Part shown: piece by piece, positions 48,698 through 60,118 of the stretch
Layout of the letters: each line of letters starts with the position of its first letter
Numbering within the stretch: position 1 is the first letter of the stretch
Assembly: GCA_029721435.1 (NCBI GenBank)
Contig: CM056573.1
Span: forward strand, 99,067,447 to 99,131,446
Length of the DNA stretch: 64,000 nucleotides
From: Gymnothorax reevesii
Taxonomy: Eukaryota; Chordata; Actinopteri; Anguilliformes; Muraenidae
Reading direction: 5' to 3'
The notes under the pieces: generated by a model
Database searches by the model: none
Seen by the model: only the letters and a program-made list of their open reading frames with translations
Told to the model about the DNA's origin: nothing
Position numbers and translations under genes: made by a program

Positions 48698-49506
48698 GTA
48701 AAGTTATGTTGAATAGCAAAGAATGAAACAATACAGTGAGTGCCATAATGTTTGTGGTAGTTTTTATTTAAATTTTGCAGGGTACTCTTACAATTTTTGA
48801 TTTTTAGTCATTCAAAATAACTTTTGATTACTTCCTGTTGTAAGCTTTTATCAGCATATTTGTGCACATTGGCTTCAGCCTGCAGCACTTATTAGCTCGC
48901 CTGGACCAAAATTCCAGTTGGCGCTATGTCATGGCTTGTTTGTCGGTCGTGGTCAGTCGTCAATGGTCATTGTTGGTCGTTTTCGGTTGCCATCATCATC
49001 AGCATCTGTAAACATTTTATTCTCGAAAACTGTTGGGCCACTGAAGCTGAAACTTTATGAACATCTTCCACCAAAAGAGGACACCAAAGTTCACATAAAT
49101 CGTTGCCATCCGTTTGCAAATACACCTGCCCAGACAGTCATCTTGAAAATGTCATTCTGACTAATTTGTCGAGCTTGATTTCGCCAGACCAATTTGCAAA
49201 TGGAGAATACCTCTGGGCACATTTGCATCAACCTACGGCCATTCAAAGCGACAAAACTTGTAGCACTTAGTGATGGAAATGTAATGTAAACAGACTAATT
49301 ATACATGCAGAATGCAGAAATTTTCTGCAGCATGCAGAAAAAAGCTATGGTGGGGTAACATTGATGTGTTTGTGAATGACTGTTGCCATTTTTGTCACAA
49401 GTATTTGAAAATACAAGGTTTTATACCCAGTTACTTGCTAGCTAGTTCAAGAATCCTATTCTTGTGGCTGCTACTTGGACATAACACAGACGTTTGGCAT
49501 GGTGTG

Positions 49507-49909
49507 CAGGGTTGGCAACTTTCATGCATTCGGCATAAGTTTAAGTGGCATATTCACGTTCCCGTGCTGTAGTCGGCAAATATTCAATCAGCGCATTTGT
49601 AAGAGATTCTCAGGTGGAATTGAAGTCCTTGTGCATGAAGGTTTATCAATTTCACACACGTTCCAGTGGATTTCACCACCAGTAACACGGAAATCAATTA
49701 TGACTCCTGACTCCTCACGCTTTTTTTACTCAAGGGGTTGGAAGCAATGGAACTGCATAAAAATGTTTCAAATGGTTGTATTTCATTTAAACAATTTGAA
49801 TGATCATGAAACGCATGCACTGCCTTGATTGAACAATTGCTGACTGCAGCACAGGAACAGGAATATGGTTCTGAATCTAATGCCAAATGCGTGAGAGTTG
49901 GCAGCCCAG
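49507..49909. mobile_element. TIR element with gttggcaac ends
   Basis: CAGGGTTGGCAACTTTCATG at the left matches the complement of gtgagagttggcagcccag at the right, and inverted similarity continues for about 100 bp (49507-49605 against 49800-49909). This end is shared by many fish repeats; hAT-type is likely but no clear 8-bp duplication is visible. Confidence 0.7.
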
Positions 49910-50092
49910 GCATGATTTATTTGCCAGTATTCGTAGGTGACACGAATTTCAAGTACGCTGATCCCCATGCGGTTTTCTTGCAAAAACGTGGACATCAACA
50001 TGTCTCGCCGCTTATTGCTCAGCAGCCTGGACTCCTGGCTACCTGATGCAAGTTGGCAACATCCGCTGTGAGTTTCTGACTCATTGTAAGCC

Positions 50093-50278
50093 TCATTTTC
50101 GGTTTTCTCTGTGTCCCACCCTCCTGGCGACCAGTGAGGGCAGTAAGTAAATGAAACTTTTACCAAATCCTGTCAGAAGTATTGCAAACACATCTGTCTT
50201 ATCAATAAATGCTTTAAGTGCAGTGGTTTGTTCTTCTTTTAGAGAAAATGTCCTGTCCAGTTCGTTTAACACTGTCAT
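50093..50278 (-). pseudogene. RecQ-like superfamily 2 helicase scrap (Walker A region)
   Basis: 61 codons. LKEEQTTALKAFIDKTDVFA followed by ILLTGFGKSFIYLLPSLVA resembles the Q motif and motif I (TGxGKS) of RecQ/DEAD-type ATPases. No motif II (DEAH) or later helicase motif is found, so this is a fragment. It directly adjoins the TIR element at 49507-49909 and may have been carried by it or by the neighbouring palindrome. Confidence 0.6.
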
Positions 50279-50360
50279 GATTGCAGATTCAACGGACCGT
50301 TGTGCATCAGTGTCTTGATTGTTTACAAAAATACTTCAACGACACACCTTTCTTTCTATA

Positions 50361-51827
50361 GGGTCATTCCATGTCAAATGTCTGAATGGCTCCCACTCGA
50401 CCATCTGAGATTTGGCTGAAAAAATTCTAGCGGGTGCATACACATCCAAATAGGATAAATCCAAAATTTTAGCTCTCAACTCCGCATAGTTTCATCATAA
50501 AAAAAATATATTTGCATCTAAGTTTTGGCCCTTTTTGAACTGCAATTTCTGAGGAGCCACTTTCACATGGCTATATCTAGAGAAGTATTTCAGCTAATTC
50601 CTTCATATTTTCTGGAGTGAAAATATGCTACTATAGCTTGAGGAATGTGGACTTATAAAGGTGTTACTTTAGTTCATCATATATTTCTGGGTGCTTAAAG
50701 TCGCTCGAAAATTTTACTGTGTGCTCTGTGGTAGCGTATTTGAAGGACTTTAAAAAGCCTAATTTCAACGACAGGGATTTGGTAATGGACATACAGCTTC
50801 CCATGTATGTTGTGTATTTTTATATTCTAATTCTGGCCCTATCTTATGTATAATCTACAAAATAGTAAAGCTTGAAAATGAAAAAAATAAACTTTGAGCT
50901 ATTTTTCTCATTTAATACCAAAAATGACACCATCCACCAACATCAAATTGACTGTTTTCGAAAGACTAGATGCCTGTTATTAATATATTCAAAATTTGTG
51001 ATGGGGTTCTGCTTTATTTTTTAAAAATAATTTTTTGAAAATATGGAATTTTTGTGGACACACAGCATTTAATGGCATCAAAGGCATATTCAAATATTAT
51101 TTTATAAAATGCACATATTTTATGATAGAAAGCTTAAACTCAACAAAGTGCTTGATTTCATAAATGTTAACTTACACTTTAAGAATAACCCATATGCAGT
51201 GTTTAGATATTTAAATATTACAACCTTAACAGGGCCAAATACAAACAAACAGGGCCAATTATCAAATACAATATTGCTATCTTACAGAGGATGTGCTATA
51301 TATATAAGCACAAATTTTATTTTTTTCATTTTCAAGCCTTATTTTTTTCCAGATTACTTATAAGAGAGGGCCAGAATTAGAATACAAAATGCACAGCATG
51401 TATTGGAAGCTGTATGTGCATTACCAAATCCCTGTCTTTGACATTAGGCTTTTTACAGTCTTTCAAATACACTACCGCAGAGCACACAGCAAAATTTTCG
51501 AGCATCTTTAAGCACCCAGAAATATATGATGAATTGAAGGGTCCATAATCCTCAAGGTAGAGATGCAGATTTTCACCCCTGGAAATTTGAAGGACCTAAC
51601 TGAAATACTTTTCTAGATATAGCCATGTGAAAGTGGCTCCTCAGAAACTGCTGTTCAAAAAGGGCTGGAACTTAGTTACAAAACATTTCTTTAAAGACAA
51701 AACTAGTAAGAGTTGAGAGCTAAAATTTTGGATTTATCCTATTTAGAGTTGTATGGTCCCGCTGAAGTTTTTTCAGCCAAATCTGACACGGTCAAGTGGG
51801 AAGTTTCTCTGAAATTTGGACCATTAT
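50361..51827. repeat. Long imperfect palindrome (foldback element)
   Basis: Left arm about 50390-50910, right arm about 51306-51795, reverse complements along nearly their whole length, with a loop of about 395 bp. Examples: gagatttggctgaaaaaatt (left) against tttttcagccaaatctgac (right); gaggagccactttcacatgg against the right-arm ccatgtgaaagtggctcctc; taagcctaatttc- and aggctttttacag-type blocks likewise. The left outer end gggtcattccatgtcaaatg has no counterpart at the right, so that end is truncated. No coding frame. Probably a foldback DNA transposon. Confidence 0.88.
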
Positions 51828-52300
51828 ACACAATTATACACAAACCGTTCCGATTAGCCCGACCAAAAACTGGTCGAATGGAAATCAGTCTGAATGGGAG
51901 GGTGTTCAGACGTATCTGACAGAGCAACTGAAACATGTGCTTACAGAGTCTAGTTCCCAGGCTACCATTTGTCAATAATTTCTGCAGAAATTCAGCTCAA
52001 ATTTGGTACATAGTTTCTAAGCAGCTCTACTCATCACATACGCATATTCTGTGTTTTCCTGAACAGTGCATTTAGACCTTCATTTCACCTCTGACATAAG
52101 ACCATGCCCCTAAATTTCATTAGTACCTTTGAAAAGCTTCTTCTCAGAAACTACTTCACCGATGAAGCTTGAACTTTGCAGACATATGGAACTCACTGTA
52201 TATCTGCTACAATGTGTGAAATAAGCTTTTGCAAGTGAGAGGGCCTGTTTTTTAAATCATGGTTGTTTTTCAAGGTTTATTTGCATTTACTGTTTTTCAG

Positions 52301-52360
52301 GACAATAGAATAAATTTGGTGGATTACGTGGTGTCATACTACCTACGCAACTTTGACAAG
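52301..52360 (+). CDS. fmn1: Formin FH2 exon H
   Basis: Acceptor ttactgtttttcag|gac and donor gacaag|gtagtg bound 20 codons, phase 0 at both ends: DNRINLVDYVVSYYLRNFDK. The INLVDYVV block matches FMN1; FMN2 has SLLSYIV at this place (from memory). At 60 bp this is the smallest exon in the window. The donor gtagtg is weaker than the others. Confidence 0.95.
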
Positions 52361-52912
52361 GTAGTGTGCTTCCTTACTGAATGCATGATGAAGTCATGAT
52401 AAAGTCAAACTGCCAGGGTTCTTGCATAAAAGTTTATTGTGATATTAAACTCATCGGACATACAGATGCCATTGTTTAGCGATGCATAAAACCGCTGATA
52501 ATCCGACACATATGACTTCAGCTCATGTGTTACTCATTTAAAATAGCTTGCCATTGGAAGTGAGTTTGGATACTGCATGATAGTAATTATGATTTTGGAA
52601 AGTAGAAGACATGTTATAATATGAAACTGTCAATGACTTTTGTTCCTACATGCATACTGAAGAAAACATAATTTATTTGTTGTATGTACTATAGTACTAT
52701 CCTGTGATAATACGGGATTCTTGCTTCGAGTCACTTCCAGTTTTGTCATGCCAGTCTTTGTTTGCAAATTACCAGCAAGGAACTCTAATGAATTAACAAT
52801 TAAAAATATTTAAGATATGAAATTGATTGCAGATTAAGATTAGCGACTCTTGATACTTCCTGAGGCCCAGTCTATATTTTGATTTGTATCTGGTTTGCTT
52901 GATTATTTTCAG
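52361..52912 (+). other. Intron 8 (552 bp)
   Basis: No repeat or gene recognised. Confidence 0.85.
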
Positions 52913-53033
52913 AATGCAGGGACAGATAAAAGCGCGTTCCCTCTCCCTGAGCCGCAAGACTTGTTCCTGGCTGCCCAAGTGAAGTTTGAGGACCTTGAAA
53001 AAGACATGCGGAAGCTGAAAAAGGATCTGACAG
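52913..53033 (+). CDS. fmn1: Formin FH2 exon I (last exon seen)
   Basis: Acceptor gattattttcag|aat is followed by 40 codons including [22 protein letters not shown] and MRKLKKDL, then one extra base before gtgatt (phase 1). FPLPEPQD and the Lys-rich helix belong to the FH2 C-terminal coiled-coil/post region. About 90 further FH2 residues and the C-terminal tail would be expected, and their exons must lie beyond 64000 or be too short or diverged for me to see. Confidence 0.95.
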
Positions 53034-54031
53034 GTGATTGTTCACTTTTGACTGCATATTGAGACATAGATCTAGGATTAGCTTCATCTCAAAGCTATGT
53101 TACAATATTTTAACCCTTAGTAACCCTTGACTCAGATGGCTGGCTACCAGGAATGTCTTTCTTGGAGTTGCTCCACCTAATGCTATAACAGGCAAGTTAT
53201 TATTCCCACTCTACCTGTCCAGGCACTTATGTTTTAAGAGGGCTTGTTTTGTTATGGTAGTGTGTCCATTCAATTAGAACAAAGCCATTTCTGTTTTTGA
53301 CAGTTTATATGTCCCAAGGAAACGTGAACCAAAATTGACTTTTAGAAATGGGAGGAACATTTTCAGTGTGGCAAATGGTCAGATGTTAGGCCTGGTCAGA
53401 TGTTAGGCCATCTGCATGTGAGACTGTGTGTGTAAGAGTGAGAGAGTCATATATTTCACCTAATTTTCCGCTTGCATCCCCGGAGGTGAAAGGCTTCAAG
53501 TTCTTGCCTGTTTCTGAAACACTCCATCCCTTATGTCTGTAATTATTTAAATCAACTAATAACGCACCATATGAAAACAATTAGATATGCCGGCCATTTC
53601 TCCCTCACTTTCCAGATTTCTGTTAAACCGGCCGAGTCTCAATGATCGGTGGGGTAAAACACAGAGTCAAAAAAAGAGTTCTGGACGCACCTTGAGTTTT
53701 CAGTCATTTATGTTCAAAGCCGAGACTTTGAGACAGTAAGTGAAACACAAGCACATTCACATTTGATCCAAGAAGTTTCAAAGTCTCCTCTGAATGCCTT
53801 TCAAGTATTGGCTCAGCCCTGTTAGAAAAATGTGATTCAGCTGAACATGATCTATTTGAGGTTTGGCTTTCAATATTATACTGGCTGTTGACTGTTGTCT
53901 TATATTTTTAGTAACCATCGCCATTTCAGTAATTGCCACTTTGGTAATCACCAAAATAGTACTTTTATTTAAAATAGTTTCCTATATAACTTAGGCCAAT
54001 TTCCATTTCTATGTTTTGATTTGCTCTGTGT

Positions 54032-54230
54032 CAGGGGTGGTCAACCTTATCCAGAAAGGGCCAGTGTGGGTGCAGGCTTTCATTCTATCCAATCAGCCAC
54101 ATACCTGATTCTACTGATCAAAGTCTTAAGCAAAGACTCTAGGGATTGATTGCTAGAATTAGGAGTGTTGGGGTTGGAATGAAAGCCAGCACCCACACCA
54201 GTTCATTCTGGATAAGGTTGAATACCCCAG
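54032..54230. mobile_element. Foldback hAT-like MITE, copy 2
   Basis: CAGGGGTGGTCAACCTTATC inverts to gataaggttgaataccccag. The inner gtgggtgcaggctttcattc is shared with copy 1 at 32892-33095. Flanks ctctgtgt and cactatgt agree at six of eight positions. Confidence 0.85.
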
Positions 54231-55826
54231 CACTATGTTATTCAAGTATCTCTGCCACCTAGCCAGAACTGTAGGTTTTCAGCTGGATCTTTTTATAAGT
54301 TTGTGGGAGCAGGCCGCAATTGGAGCGACATGATATAGCACAAAACCCTCCTAAATTGCAAGATTAGATGAATGAATGGGATTTCTTGTAGATGTCTGCA
54401 CTTCCAGTAATAGGCGCAGCTTTGCCAAGCCAATGCATGCATGTCAAAATGCGATGAGAATGGTGCAGAAAACCACATACACAAATATGAACATGAAAAA
54501 TACTGCAGAATTTTAAAAAAAGCTAAATTCAAGTCAAAGCCAAAGTCCATGTCTTGGAACTAAACGCTATAAATCGCAATTATATTAGCTAGCCTTTGAC
54601 CGTGTGAGGGTGTGGACTGAAGTTCACTCGTCTACATTTTGAGCTTTGACCCATCATCATTGGCAATCATATTCCCCTTGCAATGTGCCGTATTGGATAT
54701 CGGGTAGGTCCAATTGTAGCCTGCATGGGAAATTTCTCTATGGATCCTTAGAGGGGGGTCACTGGAGGAGTGCATGATTGGACAGTCCCCAGGACCCTGT
54801 ACAAGGGAGCTGGCCTTCTCAATCAAAACTCTCCATCACTGGGGTCCGGCTGGGATAATTTGCTGGTTGTTCAGCGTCGTCACACTCGTCACCTCTGTTT
54901 CACAGGCTCGGTCCTGCTGCCTTCTCACCACCTCATTACAGCACTGATGCTGCCCTCCACAGGGATAGTAATCCTCTCTGCTTGTTTCATAAAGCTGAAG
55001 GTGTTGGCCACCGACCCTAGAGTTGACTGTTTCCCAGGGAAACAGGAATGGGGCAGATTGCAAGGACAGAGCGAGGCTACAGAAGGGGCTCTTTTATCCC
55101 TCCTTGAGGAAAAGCGTGCATAAACATCGCTTTAACTGCGGCCTAATTAGATCAGACAGACAAGCAAGACACTCTGGGATGAAGAAGTATCAAATAAAAG
55201 TGAACAGTCAGAGCTCATTTGGTGCCGCGAGGGGTTTAATGTTTCACAGAAGGTTCGGACAGGCTTCTACCTTCATCACCACTGCAAATCAGGGTCTGTC
55301 TTTATTTTAAAGGCCTTGTAATGTCAACGTGAGGGAAGGCCTGAACTCTGAAAGGTGTTTTACAATGGAACCATTGGCCCTTGCGTGCAGTTTTTTAAAT
55401 GAGTTAGACCCTGTGACCAACAGTGTAAGTTCATCTTTCATGACTTGCACTGTAGCAATCCCCATTTCTCAGTATATACGCATTGTAGTTATGCAAGTTT
55501 TCTTAACTTTATTGAGCAAAGATATTCATTTCTCACCTTATTATATTCATGTATTTACAAATAAGCTACATTTCTGTTCCTTTTCTACCTTTAAACTTTT
55601 CTCACTCTACCAGATGAATCATTATTTGTAAGGATGAGTTCATTTATACAACAACTGGCATTTATATATGCAGTCTCAACACTTGACAAACTAGATGCCA
55701 AGTCTGCGTTCGCTTGGGCTACCCTTGACCTAGATGGAAATGGGTAGTGACCGCGTACGTAGCCTCGTTTCATGGCGCGATACCGAAACGCTTCTGAGTA
55801 ATTTCTAATTCTTGATGTAAATGATA

Positions 55827-55846
55827 GTTAGATAGATAGATAGATG
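55827..55846. repeat. TAGA tetranucleotide microsatellite
   Basis: About four to five TAGA units (gttagatagatagatagatg). Confidence 0.85.
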
Positions 55847-56409
55847 AAATGGTAGACCCAGACCCGAGCCACCTTACAGGTAGCCTGAGTAATTATTAAC
55901 TTATTCATGTGAAGTGCAAATATTATAAAGCTCATATAGCGGTGTTATTACATTTGAGATTAAGTGCGTTTCACTTAACAGCAGGAGAGATATTTTTGGT
56001 TAGTAAAGTCTGAATAACCCATTTAACCAGCAATAAATATGTTGCATCGATGAAAAAACGTATCAGTACTAAGAAAACAAGTTTAAATACAGAGTTAAGA
56101 ATGAGTATGCTGTATTTATAGAATCAAGCTACACAACAATGAATGCTTGAAGTTAAAATGAAGAGAAGTCATAATTGTGTCAACCCAACAACAAAAAAAA
56201 TATGAGTTCTAAGCACTGTATATACTGTACAGTACGGTGGTTGGACATGTGATGATTGGACATGTGACACTCGCTGTAATTCGGTGTGTGCGTGTGTTGT
56301 TGAAACGGCTGTTTCTCTGTTCGCCGGGGGAAGCAGCCGAGTCTCACGGGTGCTGTTACAGCACCTTGGGCTGCCTATTTCCCACACCACTCAGCCACTG
56401 TAATTCACT

Positions 56410-56752
56410 CACACAGGCAACACAGCACAAACACACCCACTACTCGGCCGCTTTCTTTGATGCAAGCACTGCCCCATACTCCTGCTCACTCTCCTGTGTA
56501 CTACAAACAGATAATTCTCAGTCCTCTGAGTCTACTACACAATACAGACCGTCGCTCACTTATGTACTCTCGGGTTCTACCACACACCACCAACTAATGC
56601 TCCTTCATGCCTACTGATTCCACTGCACAACACAGTCACCCAGTGACTCCACTCCACACCAAAAACTGATTCTCCCTTATGCCTATACTGATTGTACCAC
56701 TTAATACATACTATCACTCCCTTACACACCCACTGACTGTACTACTCCGTAC
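56410..56752 (+). repeat. Degenerate minisatellite, first block
   Basis: Units of about 60 bp on the pattern ctcccttatgcctacactga ttctaccacacaacacaaac tgac. Further blocks at 58721-58766, 60822-61018 and 61324-61460 continue the array between later insertions. Confidence 0.75.
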
Positions 56753-57427
56753 CAGTGTTGGGCAGTAACGTCTTACTGTAACGCCGTTACTTTTGACTGT
56801 AACTAATACACTAACGCATTACTTTTTAAATAAATAAACTCAGTTACCGTTACAATATGGTGTGTTAGTCCCTTACTCTGTAAATTAAGAGTGCGTTATG
56901 CCGATTATGTCCAATGGAAGGCAATGTTGTAAAGAGACATACTTGTCTGAAAGCTCCGTGAAAACCGAAAGTTGATCGGTGACGACGGAAACCCCAAGCT
57001 TTGGCTTTAGATAATGGTTAAAATTGAGGCAAGAAAATAATCTTAGCATATTTCATGTTCCTGACACCGTAATGATTATATTTTTGTTGATTGGCAGAAA
57101 CGTTTTAATAAAATGAATCACTGTGGTACCCTGGAAAAAGTGCTCGACCGCTCGGTCGAGTTGCCCAGTCATGGTAAACTGAAGCTGATGCCAACTCCCA
57201 GGCATATAAACACACAGTCAAGATAAAAAATGTAATCTGCCAATCTCTTTGCTAGACTGCATTGTTCATGTTTTACCTTCAGATCGGCAGATCTATAAAG
57301 CCACTGTTTACATAATAATAAAATGATGATAATAATGAAATCTTTACTTAATAAGATTAATAATGAGCTAGTGTTCATTTATTCTGTCATAACCATCATA
57401 GCTGAGCCATATTGACTGACAATGCAT

Positions 57428-57981
57428 CAGAGGCGTCGCCAGAACTTCAAAATGTGTACGCACGAAACGTGCCTTTACGACAATAAGTCCTGACTAATTC
57501 TCTGTCGTTATTCTTAATTAACAATACATACACACTGAAAGTGCACCACACTATCAAGTGTTGGTTATTCTCCTCATTGAGCAAGACGACAACCACTATA
57601 ACGTGCAATTGGGGCATTTCAATTAGGTTATGCTTATTCAAAATTGTGCAAAGGTGTTTCAAATGTTTTTGTTCGTTTCAATTGTTTAAATTAAACCAAT
57701 CATAAAACGCAGGTTAGACCGCTTGATATGCCAAAAAGATAGCACAGAAGTTTGTGAGCAGTTTACCATTCGAAAAGCAAATACATAAATTATTTTTCCG
57801 AGCCAAATTCAGCTCATTATAGATCGTATCAAGAAAGAATGAGTGTCTTTAATTGCCAATGAATGATTCTTATTAGATAACGTGTCACAAAAGGAAAATT
57901 ATTGAGAGCAAGTCAGGAACAATAATTGTTGTAAAGAGATGTGCCATGCAAATCCATTTTGAAGTTCTGGCTACGCCTCTG
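57428..57981. mobile_element. hAT-like element nested inside another hAT-like element
   Basis: CAGAGGCGTCGCCAGAACTT CAAAATG inverts to CATTTTGAAGTTCTGGCTAC GCCTCTG. Flanks caatgcat and ctgtgcat agree at six of eight. The interior is related to the element at 18495-19440. Confidence 0.85.
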
Positions 57982-58301
57982 CTGTGCATTGAGTAGTCAT
58001 AGTTACAGCTATCTTGATGGGTAGCTAATTATAAACATAAAATTTTTCTATGGTAAATATATGAGGCTGTAATTGAAGGGATGGATATTATGTAGCACAG
58101 TAAACATGAATTTCAGTCTCTTGTTTTCTATATAGGTTTGAATTGGTGGGATTCATCTAGATAGCCATGTTGTATTACCTTTAGTAATCTCTCTCTTATC
58201 TAAGTGCATCGTCTGGTCTGTTTATTTTATCAAATTACTTTTATTTTTAGGTTACTAGTACAATATGTTGACTGTTGCACTTTTTACAGCATATATATTT
58301 A

Positions 58302-58309
58302 TGTGTGTG

Positions 58310-58371
<62 letters not shown>
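58302..58371. repeat. (GT)n(TA)n microsatellite
   Basis: gtgtgtgcgtgtgtg followed by about 28 TA units. It lies within the hAT-like element. Confidence 0.95.
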
Positions 58372-58372
<1 letters not shown>

Positions 58373-58825
58373 CATGTTACCATCAGAATATTCTTTAAAT
58401 AAATTGATTCATTTCATAAACATATTCTGCTGTCAATAATTTTTTAAATGAAAAAACATAAACACAAATGAAATGAACAAATGAAAAAATTCCATTTATG
58501 CCTAATGCTTGTTAGTTCAAGCCTAAAGTTACCCTTACTGGGCAAGTCAACCGGCTGCCATCTGATTGGGTTATCTGTGGAAAAAACTGAATAGTTGCTA
58601 AATGTGGAGTCAGGAACTCAATTTTACCAATAAATAATTTTTTGAAAATATTTTTTTGAAGTAACTGGTAACTGTAACTAGTAACTATTTTTCAGTAACT
58701 AGCACAACAATGCTCAGTACAAACAGATACTTCTTTGTGCCTACACTGATTCTATTACACAACATAGGAGGACTTGCAAAACCTGCTAAGTCAAGTTTTG
58801 AAAAAGAATGAGTTATCTTCCTTTA

Positions 58826-59422
58826 GGCCCATTCAGACCAAGCGTGGATTTCTATGCGGATTATTCACGCAGATTTTTATAGGAGCTAGTTCCATGGGCT
58901 CAAATGTAAGCTTGCACACCAAGGCGAAATTTTTTTGCGGCAGAAAAAATATCCGCACAGAGTTAAGCTTCTGCAAAAATCCGCCTGCGAAATTGTACTT
59001 TTAGCCAATGAAATGATTTGATTTTATTGATGTAACAGCATTCAAACCTTTTGATTAGCTAGATAGCTTGTGTTTAGTTAGTTTAGTTTTGGTTGGACAA
59101 GTTATATTCATTGAAACAGCCCCAGGTCCGGACATCAATTAAGATAACGTTCATTGGCTATGTCAGTGCAAAAGTAGACTGTGAGGCTAACGTTATGGTT
59201 CAGATGCATACAAACAATTTAATCATCGCTGCTGCAGCTATCATGGTTTATTTAGGTTAAATTATAACTCGCAAATTTGTTTTTCCGCTGTGTGGAATTG
59301 GAACACAAGAACGCAAAATTACGCACCGAGTTCGGTGTGAATGGTTTAACACGGAATTTTCGTGCTGCAAATCTTCTGCAAATCCGTGCCGCTTTTCCGC
59401 TCCGACCCAGTGTGAATGGGCC
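58826..59422. mobile_element. Harbinger-like short element
   Basis: GGCCCATTCAGACCAAGCGT at the left inverts to cccagtgtgaatgggcc at the right; flanks are TTA and TTT, one mismatch from a 3-bp TTA duplication. The ends resemble those of 18138-20611 (CA-TTCAGACCAA). CpG-rich subterminal repeats with ccgc/gcgg words (e.g. tgcggcagaaaaaatatccg). No coding frame. Confidence 0.65.
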
Positions 59423-60118
59423 TTTAGCCTCTCTTTCAGGCATCTGCGCATGTCCCACTGATAGCTCCACTTTCAAAACCTACTAAATCATGTTATGATT
59501 TGTAAGGGAAAAAGCAAAACTGTCAAAACCCGCCAATTCAAGGATGAAAACTCAAATTTTCAAATTCTGGTAAGTCATCAACCAATGTAGAAACGTGATT
59601 CAGTTTTGTTTGCTAGAAGGAACCAATCACAGATTAGCTTTTATAGCCTGTTCAGCTTTTACTTTCTCTCACTGGTTTGGGCAGTTCAGAAAAGTCTGAT
59701 GATAGTGAAACCATAAAAGCGGGGTTTGAACCCATGGACTCATGATTATGTTGTCATTGTCATAGCAGCTATTAAATCACTATGCTGCCTGTAGTATTGA
59801 GTTGCATGTCCAGTGGGTCCTGAGTCAAATACCTTCACCTATTGAGCAACAGGGCTGGTTTAAACACTGTCAAAACCGGCTAATTTTCACTCCACTTTCA
59901 AAACCTGCTAAGTCAAAACTTTGTGTTGCAAAAGCCATTTCTTAAAAAAAGAATTAATTACCCCATGGATTATGTCTGCAAGGCTAATAGATTCAGTATA
60001 GTGAAAATTGGTATCTATGGAAGATAATTTCTATGCCTACCATAAAATCAGATTTTTCCAAAAAATGGACCAACTTGACTTAAAAGGCTTTGCAACTGGA
60101 CTCCTCATATGCAGTTAC

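Larger units (their letters stand above)
48698..52300 (+). other. Intron 7 (3.6 kb)
   Basis: Holds a TIR element with inverted ends (49507-49909), a helicase-like coding scrap (50093-50278, minus) and a long imperfect palindrome (50361-51827). At 48896-49260 and 51960-52240 there are blocks reminiscent of dispersed fish repeats (e.g. ctcgaaaactgttgggccac, cttctcagaaactacttcac), which I cannot classify. Confidence 0.7.
56753..58712. mobile_element. hAT-like element inserted in the minisatellite
   Basis: Begins CAGTGTTGGGCAGTAACG, ends cagtaactagcacaacaatg (imperfect inverse). Flanks CTCCGTAC (56745-56752) and CTCAGTAC (58713-58720) agree at seven of eight positions, the 8-bp hAT duplication. 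The repeat array resumes on the far side. Contains the nested element at 57428-57981 and a TA microsatellite. No transposase frame. Confidence 0.85.
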
